A stretch of 64,000 nt of DNA from Pterois miles (Eukaryota; Chordata; Actinopteri; Perciformes; Scorpaenidae), in the NCBI GenBank assembly GCA_947000775.1, contig CAMQGK010000567.1:6757501-6821500 (forward strand), given 5' to 3'. Position numbers and translations under genes: made by a program. Below the pieces are notes generated by a model. The model ran no database searches. It had not been told where the DNA came from and saw nothing but the letters and a program-made list of their open reading frames with translations. Below, piece by piece: positions 56,630 to 64,000 of this stretch (position 1 is the stretch's first letter; each line of letters starts with the position of its first letter).

Positions 56630-57989
56630 GATGAACCAGCTTACCGTGTTTCCAGTGGCTCTTAATGAGGTTCGCGATACATTAGCTGTTAGCTAACGTT
56701 AGCTAACGTCTATGTCCGTTAAGTTCCTGTAACGTTACTGAATATGTTATTATGGACACCGAGAAGGACTGGTAAATTTTATCAATGTATTGTTAACATT
56801 CCCACATGAAAAACGAAGAAATAACAGATTAATGTCAGTTTCATTTCGCTTGTTTAGCATTGCCTATGTTTTGTCGCCATGTTGGTCCGTCATAATTATT
56901 GCCCCCGTTTCCGCGACCAAAAGAAGAGTTCCGCTCTGCGCTGCTGGTATTGTTGCCCTCTGGTGGTGACTACAAAGAAGTGCAATAAATAAATTATATG
57001 TTATGACCTTGGTTTTCCCAGTGTTCCAAAGCTATACCAATATTTTATAAGTTCCTCCTAGATTAGTTATATTATATACACATTGGCCCACAGTTGCCAA
57101 TGCTAATGTATTTAGAGTATAAGGAAACAAATGGGTCTGACAGACAAATCCCAGTGGCTCAATTAAAAGAAAGCAATTGATCTTACAATGGTAATGTAAA
57201 AAAAGGTGTTATTTTCATTCATTCAGAACAAATAAAAATTATATCAAATTATATATTTAAGGTGCTGACTGCTTATGTGATGTTGCTGGTGGAAAGAAAG
57301 CTATGAAATCACCACATATCACTGATGACTGAGGACAATAACAGACTATGTAGCAATAAACAATTCCTTAGATTAATGACCAGACCTGTAAATCAATTTA
57401 GGAGCGATTGCAGCCTTCAAATTGTGACACAGTATGAAGAGGCAGCTTGTAGCCTAAAGCACTTCAGGCTGCACATCATTAATTAAGGTTTTGAGCCGCC
57501 AATACATTTATATCAGTCTATATTTGCAAGGTTGAATAATCAACCACTGTAATCTGCCATGGGGCCCCGTTAAACTCAGGTGCTGCCAAAAACTCCAGGC
57601 CAATTTTGTGAAAACCTGGCTGATTTGAAATTTAAACTGAGGATATACATAAAGCACAAATCAGCTGACATGATAAGAGTCCTGCTTTATTTCCTGAGGC
57701 CCTGTCTTGAAGAGGGTCCCACTGTCCAAGTGTAGTTTTAAGAAGACCTTTCTGTTGTGTCAGTTTTGTGCTTATTTGCTATATATTACTAAATTAAATT
57801 TTGCTTATTTGAATTAACATACAGCAATAGAGCACAGAGTGGGAGAGATGGGGGTTTAGTTTGGGGGTCCCACAGCTCGGTTTTATTCTCAGGGACCCTG
57901 TAGTGTGTTAGTGTGTAGTGTCCAGTCATGTGTAGATATACACCATTTGATGCTTAGGGTAATTTTTATTTTTTCCCCCCATATTTAGA

Positions 57990-58024
<35 letters not shown>

Positions 58025-58189
58025 AGACTTGCGGGAACTTTTCACTGTCGAGCCAAGAAGGGTGCAGCAGCAAAGAGATACCACTCCTACTGAAATCTAA
58101 GGGACTAAACCCTCATCTCACCTCATTATGAGAAAAGTGGTAAGGGACAGATAACTGGCATATAAGACTGGTTGTCCGGTTGGTCGGTC
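56630..58189. other. Upstream of ccdc97; no gene seen
   Basis: The first ~300 bp (to about 56960) are the likely ccdc97 promoter/5' UTR region (GCCATGTTGGTCCGTC, TTTCCGCGACC). The rest is AT-rich with no recognised feature apart from the AC microsatellite. Confidence 0.5.
57991..58020. repeat. (AC)n microsatellite
   Basis: Uninterrupted CA dinucleotides about 170 bp before the possible first exon at 58190. Confidence 0.95.
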
Positions 58190-58327
58190 CTGCGTTAACG
58201 GGACTTTGTCGCGGCTCTTCCTCGGTTTTTGTCCCGGGAGAAAGTTTTCAAGATGCTGTTACACCGGGAGACACAATAACACCGGAGGTTAAGCGGCGCT
58301 CCTTTCATAACAATTGCAAGCATCATG
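58190..58327 (+). other. Possible noncoding first exon/promoter of a downstream + strand gene
   Basis: A locally CpG-containing stretch (TCGCGGCTCTTCCTCGG, CGGCGCTCC) ends at ATG followed by a strong donor GTAAGACG. A small acceptor/donor-bounded segment at 60994-61055 could be the next exon. Joining them gives an immediate stop, so both would be 5' UTR. No protein evidence supports the gene inside the window. Confidence 0.3.
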
Positions 58328-59020
58328 GTAAGACGTTTCTGTCCTGATACGGTAAACAATAAGACTTGTATTTTGAAAGTTTTAACAGGAAATTGTGTTG
58401 TTCTCATCCCGGGTGACTTCATGATGTGAGTCAGTCAAACTTGTCAGCCTGCCCGCTCGACTATAAAAACTCAGCTAGTGTTTTTGTTGTGTTTGAGACA
58501 GACAATGGGAACCACACAGGAACAAAGATAGTACCAAGGTACGTATTTCCAACAGAGATGAGTGCTCTGCGTGCTGTAAGACCAGAGCTCTGGACCACAC
58601 TGCTGCATGTAGACTCATGCTGACAGCTGCTGCTGGACCACATCTAGTTGTTTACAATGCTCTCGAAGACTAACTTTATGCAATTGATTGTTTTAGTAAA
58701 CAAAACCTAAAGCTCTGTGGACTCACTCTTCTTTGTAAATATGCTTAATTCCAAGTTAAACTAATATCTCTTTCTTTAATGTACCTGTCCCCCTTTTAAC
58801 ATGGGGTCTTTTAAAAACATTTCACTCAGTATAGACTAAAAGCAGTCCTTCAACACTGAGCATACAGTGTTGGCTGTGGTAACAACTCAAATAACTACTG
58901 TAAAATACAGCTATATGGAAAGAACTTTTATTTTGAAAAGTTTTTATTGACTTGTCAGTTTCGCGAGTCCACCTCACCTGCGCTTCCTGTCTTTGGAGTG
59001 AGGGAGGACACCCAAGGACC

Positions 59021-60575
59021 GTGTCCTCCTCTAGCAGGAGGTGGAGGGTCTTCTCCTCCAGCAGGAGGTGGGGGTCTCCTTCTCCTCTTGAAGGAGGGTG
59101 GGGGGTCTCCTTCTCCTCCAGCAGTAGTTGGAGGGTCTCCTCCTCCTCTTGAAGGAGGTGGGGGGGGGGTCTTCTCCAGCAGTAGTTGGAGGGTCTTCTC
59201 CTCCTCTAGCAGGAGTCGGAAGGTCTCCTCCTCCTCTTGAAGGAGGTGGGGGGGGGGGGGGGGGGGGTCTTTTCCTCCTCTAGCAGGCATTGGAGGGTCT
59301 TCTCCTCCTCTTGCAGGAGATGGGGGGTCTTTTCCTCCTCTAGCAGGAGTCGGAAGGTCTCCTCCTCCTCTTGAAGGAGGTGGGGGGGGGGGGGGGGTCT
59401 TCTCCAGCAGTAGTTGGAGGGTCTTTTCCTCCTCTACCAGGAGTCGGAAGGTCTCCTCCTCCTCTTGAAGGAGATGGGGGGTCTTTTCCTCCTCTAGCAG
59501 GAATTGGAGGGTCTTCTCCTCCTCTTGCAGGAGGTGGGGGGGGGGGGGTCTTCTCCAGCAGTAGTTGGAGGGTCTTTTCCTCCTCTACCAGGAGTCGGAA
59601 GGTCTTCTCCTCCTCTTGAAGGAGATGGGGGGTCTTTTCCTCCTCTAGCAGGAATTGGAGGGTCTTCTCCTCCTCTTGCAGGAGGTGGGGGGGGGGTCTT
59701 TCTCCAGCAGTAGTTGGAGGGTCTTCTCCTCCTCTTGCAGGAGGTGGGGGGGGTCTTTTCCTCCAGCAGTAGTTGGAGGGTCTTCTCCTCCTCTTGCAGG
59801 AGGTGGGGGGGGGGTCTTCTCCAGCAGTAGTTGGAGGGTCTTCTCCTCCTCTTGCAGGAGGTGGGGGGGGGTCTTCTCCAGCAGTAGTTGGAGGGTCTTC
59901 TCCTCTTCTTGCAGGAGGTGGGGGGTCTTCTCCTCTAGCAGGAATTGGAGGGGGGTCTTCTCCTCTAGCAGTAGTTGGAGGGTCTCCTCCTCCTCTACCA
60001 GGAGTCGGAAGGTCTCCTCCTCCTCTTGAAGGAGATGGGGGGTCTTTTCCTCCTCTAGCAGGAATTGGAGGGTCTTCTCCTCCTCTTGCAGGAGGTGGGG
60101 GGGGGGTCTTCTCCAGCAGTAGTTGGAGGGTCTTCTCCTCCTCTTGCAGGAGGTGGGGGGGGGTCTTCTCCAGCAGTAGTTGGAGGGTCTTCTCCTCCTC
60201 TTGCAGGAGGTGGGGGGGTCTTCTCCAGCAGTAGTTGGAGGGTCTTCTCCTCCTCTTGCAGGAGGTGGGGGGGGGGTCTTCTCCTCTAGCAGGAATTGGA
60301 GGGTCTCCTCCTCCTCTAGCAGGAATGGAGGGGGGTCTTCTCCTCTAGCAGTAGTTGGAGGGTCTTCTCCTCCTCTTGAAGGAGGTGGGGGGTCTTCTCC
60401 TCTAGCAGTAGTTGGAGGGTCTTCTCCTCTTCTTGCAGGAGGTGGGGGGTCTTCTCCTCTAGCAGTAGTTGGAGGGTCTTCTCCTCTTCTTGCAGGAGGT
60501 GGGGGGTCTTCTCCTCTAGCAGTAGTTGGAGGGTCTTCTCCTCCTCTTGAAGGAGGTGGGGGGTCTTCTCCTCTA
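59021..60575 (+). repeat. G-rich minisatellite, ~57-bp higher-order unit
   Basis: Alternating half-units of about 28 bp, one with CCTCCTCTTGCAGGAGGTG followed by a variable G run, the other with CCAGCAGTAGTTGGAGGGTC. G runs reach 20 bases at 59248-59267 and 16 at 59382-59397. Long open frames appear on both strands only because the units are stop-free; they encode repetitive Ser/Gly/Pro or Glu/Leu strings and are not genes. Confidence 0.95.
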
Positions 60576-60581
60576 GAGAAA

Positions 60582-60612
60582 AAGCACAAAAGCATAATAG
60601 GTCCTTTTTAAA
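60582..60612 (+). repeat. Repeat family B, 3' terminal stub
   Basis: AAAGCACAAAAGCATAATAG followed by GTCC and T's, identical in pattern to the end of the 7361 copy. It directly abuts the large minisatellite. Confidence 0.7.
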
Positions 60613-60993
60613 AATTATCCATCGGAAAAAACGAACCCAGTTTTGCCAACTCTTTTCCAATGAAAGTAGCTAGCAGCACTAGCTCCATATTAAATATAGC
60701 AAGAAAGTCACTGACAGTGCACTGCTTCACGCCTCCCTCCAAAGCCACTCCCCCAAACGATCATAATGAACGTAAATAATGAACATGACTATTGTGACGT
60801 TCAATGAGCACAGATACTGGATTTATCTTCTTTTTGTCAGAGCATTTGATGTATTGATCGCTGTCAGGATGTAATGAGTACATCAACAAATATAACAAAA
60901 CATGTTTTTGAAGATTACCAACTCTAGCTTTAAACAACTGTTGCTGTTTCTCATGTCATCCTTCCCATTTATTTCCTCTTACTTTGCTTGTAG

Positions 60994-61055
60994 TGATAGT
61001 GGATCCAGTGAGATGGAAACCCCCAGGTCCCTGTTGAACAGGAAATAAAGACCAG
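60994..61055 (+). other. Possible 5' UTR exon
   Basis: It is preceded by TTTGCTTGTAG and followed by the donor GTATGTAC. It contains an 11-codon upstream ORF (ATGGAAACC... to TAA). It is only a splice-signal match. Confidence 0.25.
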
Positions 61056-61756
61056 GTATGTACACCAGCTGCTTCCTACTAGTCGATCTTCATATCTCCC
61101 TCATTAGTCTGACAAGTGTGTCTGTTTCAATAATAATTATGACTATTAACTGACCTTGATAATGATGGATTTCCACTCCACTCTACATTAATTTACAGAT
61201 GCAGAGAATGTGAGGTTGTTGCTTTCTGGTTTGTGTAGAAGTCAGGCTTTCCTCTTTGAGTTAAGTTAGTGACAACTGTTTGAATAGCCTGCACTCAACA
61301 CACTGCTTACACTCCAAAACAAACACGATGGGATATTCTGGAGCTAAATTAAGCCGACGTCTCCTCCCTCGTACAGTAGATTTATCTTACAGCTCGAAGG
61401 CTAAGTCTCTGTGATGAGTCCCAGTGAGGTCATCTACTACGAAATCAGACACACATGGCCGTACTGTGACCAGGTTTATATTACTGTGAGTAAGGACCTG
61501 AGAGATGAGTCACAGCTGCACTGTTGTAATGACACTGTCTGTTAAAGAGGATTTACATTACATTTACCGTATCGTACATTTGGACCATTAGCTACACGAC
61601 AGGCTCTCTCAGTTCAAATCCTCACCTTAACTACTGCTGAAATTCAAACATTACTCTACGCAGCCCCTGTATGATTATTGTTCTAACCAAGTGCACAATA
61701 TGTATTTTTATGGACAGTTTGGGCTGTATAATGTTAGAGCAGTGGGCTACATCCGG

Positions 61757-62731
61757 TAGGGATGGGAACGGTTCGGGTAAAAATCTGAACCGTTCAGTTC
61801 GCTTGTCACGGTTTGGTTTGTGTATGTATCGTTCGGTTCATTTGAAATAGGTTATGAGGCGGATTGTGTATTTTTTTCATCCCGTTTATTGTCACACTAG
61901 AAATCAAGGTTTATGGACAGAGGCTGGGACATGGGCGGACAGGAATATGAGGTATCACATGCACAGTGTAACTGAAGCTGCTTAATTTTGGTAAAATAAC
62001 CAAATTAACCAGATTTTACTGCGCATGTGTTGTTCCACCAAAGATACGAGGCGTTGGTGCTGTGTGATCCAGCCTCCTTCCTTCTCAAACCTCTCAGTTG
62101 GCAGAGATGTTGATGAAGTGCAGAGTACGGCTGTGATTCCTTTAAGAAAATGGCGAGTGGACACGATAAAGTTCAGGTAGAGGATCCACCAGCGTCGTTT
62201 CGCTCTGCTGTGTGGGAGCGTTACTGATTTGGTGTTACGACAGTGACGGAAAAAAATGGTGGATAAAATATAAACTGTGTGTAAGCGCTGAGCAACAAGT
62301 GTGGCTTATGCTAGCGGCCACACTTCCAGTATGATGAATCATTTACAGAGACATCACTCCGGTGTGTCCGTTGAAAGCACAAGGAGGAGAGAGTCGGGGA
62401 GGAAAGAGCAACTCCTTCTCCCAGCAGCATTTAAACAGCCTCAACATGCAGACTCAGACAGAGAAAAACACAACTAAAGCAGTGGGGATGTTTATAGCGA
62501 AAGGTATGCAGACTTATTCAGTCGTGGAGGACGCTGAAATTCAGCATATGATTAAGGTAGTTGAGCTGCGCTATAATATGTCGTCACTTGGCCTCCTTCT
62601 CTTTCTTTCTCTTGGCCTCCTTGCAGTACCATAAATACCATTTACTGCTCTACCGAACCAAACTGAAAACCATGACTCCAAACCGTGATATGAACCAAAC
62701 CATGAATGTTTTGGACCATCCGACTCCTAAC
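61757..62731 (+). mobile_element. hAT element remnant with BED zinc-finger transposase start
   Basis: It begins TAGGGATGGGAACGGTTCGG, a common fish hAT terminus, and ends in sequence rich in AACCAAAC/CCGTG motifs of the opposite end. ATG at 62150 opens MASGHDKVQVEDPPASFRSA, as in ZBED/hAT transposases, but a TGA follows the VWERY motif. A degraded BED zinc-finger region (MMNHLQRHHSGV-like) continues past 62340. Most of the transposase is missing. Confidence 0.7.
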
Positions 62732-62737
62732 TTCCAG

Positions 62738-63800
62738 GTCTGAAAAGTGAAGCCGATGCTGAAGTGCCTTAAACTTGCATTCTTTCAAATAGCCAGCAGG
62801 GGGCGACTCCTCTGGTTGTTAGGGGTTTAATGATTCATCCACTACACTGATGTATCGATTTATATTTCTTTGATCCAACTACATCGATAGGCACTCTGCA
62901 CATTGTCCCCCAAGGGGGACGTACTGTGTATCGATCTAAAATCGATTTGCAAGGTAAATAATTGATTGCGTGGATACTAAGAATTTGCACCTTGTATTTC
63001 AGCACGGTAAATGTTATAAGAATGCATTTTTTAACACTTTTATTAGTAAAGAAATGTTAAACTTGCATGTAGATGAACAGCACCCCTTGGCTGGGAGTGA
63101 GGAGCGTGACGAGGCGACAAGCTTCAACCACAGGTGCTTTCCCCGTTAACATTTGTTTTTTACTGAGAGATGACCTCCCTCTTCCTGTTATGAACATGCA
63201 GCACCATCAGTGCAATATTACACCGCTGTGTGTCTTGAGAACTGAAGCAGCGGATCATGAAGTTTTACTTTTTTATTATATTCAAATAAAGAGCGTACAC
63301 TGTATATTTGCCGTTAATCATAGTTTACTTCTTTATATCCATAAATTGATTTATCTCTGATTCCTTTACAAGAAAAACTTTGAGGAGTCCTGACCTGCAC
63401 TGGCCAATGTCCAGCTATTTATTTCACAGTCTCACTGATTAATTGTATTGTATAGTGTTGCTCTGGATGAGCTAAATATCTTCCTTGAATCGTATCGGAG
63501 CCATGGAAAGTGATACGTATCATATCGTTGTTAAACGTGCAGTTAAACCCCCACTGACTGTATAGAAGTCTGAGAAAATGAACCTACTTCTCACTTGATT
63601 TATTACCTCAGTAAATGTTGTAAACATGAGTTTCTGGTTTCAATCACTAGTTTCAAGTCTTCGTCAACACAGCATGATGTTCATTTATCATCATCATGTT
63701 TATTTATTTATTATGGTCCCATTTAGAGTCAAATAGACCATAAAGCAGGGGATGATTCAGGGCGTGGCTTCGTTGTGATTGACAGGTTGCTACCATGGTG
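62738..63800 (+). repeat. Repeat family F, copy 2, split by an insertion
   Basis: The left part 62738-62820 (CTGAAAAGTGAAGCCGATGC, AGCCAGCAGGGGGCGACTCC) resumes at 63552 (ACTGTATAGAAGTCTGAGAA) and continues to GACCATAAAGCAGGGGATGA. Confidence 0.7.
62821..63551. mobile_element. Element inserted in repeat family F
   Basis: Ends AGGGGTTTAA and TTAAACCCCC form short inverted termini. The interior has TCGAT-rich motifs (TATCGATCTAAAATCGATTT, CGTATCGGAGCCATGGAAAG) typical of fish hAT-like nonautonomous elements. Noncoding. Confidence 0.65.
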
Positions 63801-64000
63801 AGTTTCAATGCTGGGTGTTAGTTAGATCTGTTATGTCTTCACTGTTAATTACAGGTTTATATAACTAGAAATGAGTCATTTAGACAGAGAGAGAGTTGGA
63901 GGGAAAGATGGAAGGAGGTGGATGTAGAACAGGGCAGTTTGGTGGGAAGAATAAAGTCAATATACTATATACTTTATGCTATAAACAGTATTTGTGGCTG

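Noticed and set aside
59645..60611. Open frames of up to 316 codons on both strands
   Set aside because: They arise from a stop-free G-rich minisatellite, with no start context and no protein family.

Overview
This window is nuclear DNA from a bony fish, most likely a percomorph teleost. Its protein-coding genes are split by GT-AG introns, and the space between exons is packed with teleost-type repeats: Tc1/mariner and pogo elements, tRNA-derived SINEs, non-LTR retrotransposon ends, hAT and piggyBac-like elements and MITEs. There is no operon structure, tRNA gene, rRNA or CRISPR array. All exon models were built by hand from splice signals, reading phase and family knowledge.

Layout of genes. 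(1) 3945-9436 (+): the last eight exons of a FAM20-family secretory-pathway kinase, closest to FAM20C; the 5' end lies off the left edge. (2) 10888-25587 (+): a complete or near-complete SP100/SP110/SP140-like nuclear body protein with HSR, two SAND domains, PHD and bromodomain. (3) 27605-32653 (+): a Myb/SANT-like (trihelix/MADF type) DNA-binding protein behind a GC-rich promoter. (4) 35344-37733 (+): a two-exon GIMAP (AIG1) GTPase with a C-terminal membrane anchor. (5) 42318-45932 (+): a second, shorter SAND-domain gene with acidic tracts, probably continuing through exons at 46924-50338 that encode a SUMO-motif-rich linker and a coiled coil. (6) 52962-56629 (-): a complete seven-exon ccdc97. 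A possible noncoding first exon of a further + strand gene lies at 58190-58327. Beyond that, to 64000, I see only repeats.

Three neighbouring genes look like nuclear chromatin or DNA-binding factors (two with SAND domains, one Myb/SANT), and a GIMAP lies among them. SP100-family proteins and GIMAPs are both immune-associated in vertebrates, so this may be an immune/nuclear-body neighbourhood. That is inference from family identity only.

The most unusual points are these. A truncated pogo transposase DNA-binding region reads in frame into the acidic exon of the second SAND gene. The first SAND gene has two SAND domains, a GC-AG intron forced by reading frame, and an unexplained one-base phase conflict. 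Two nearly identical Tc1 copies share the same 5' frame problem. A 1.5-kb G-rich minisatellite lies at 59021-60575. Several repeats are nested, one with a perfect 13-bp target duplication.
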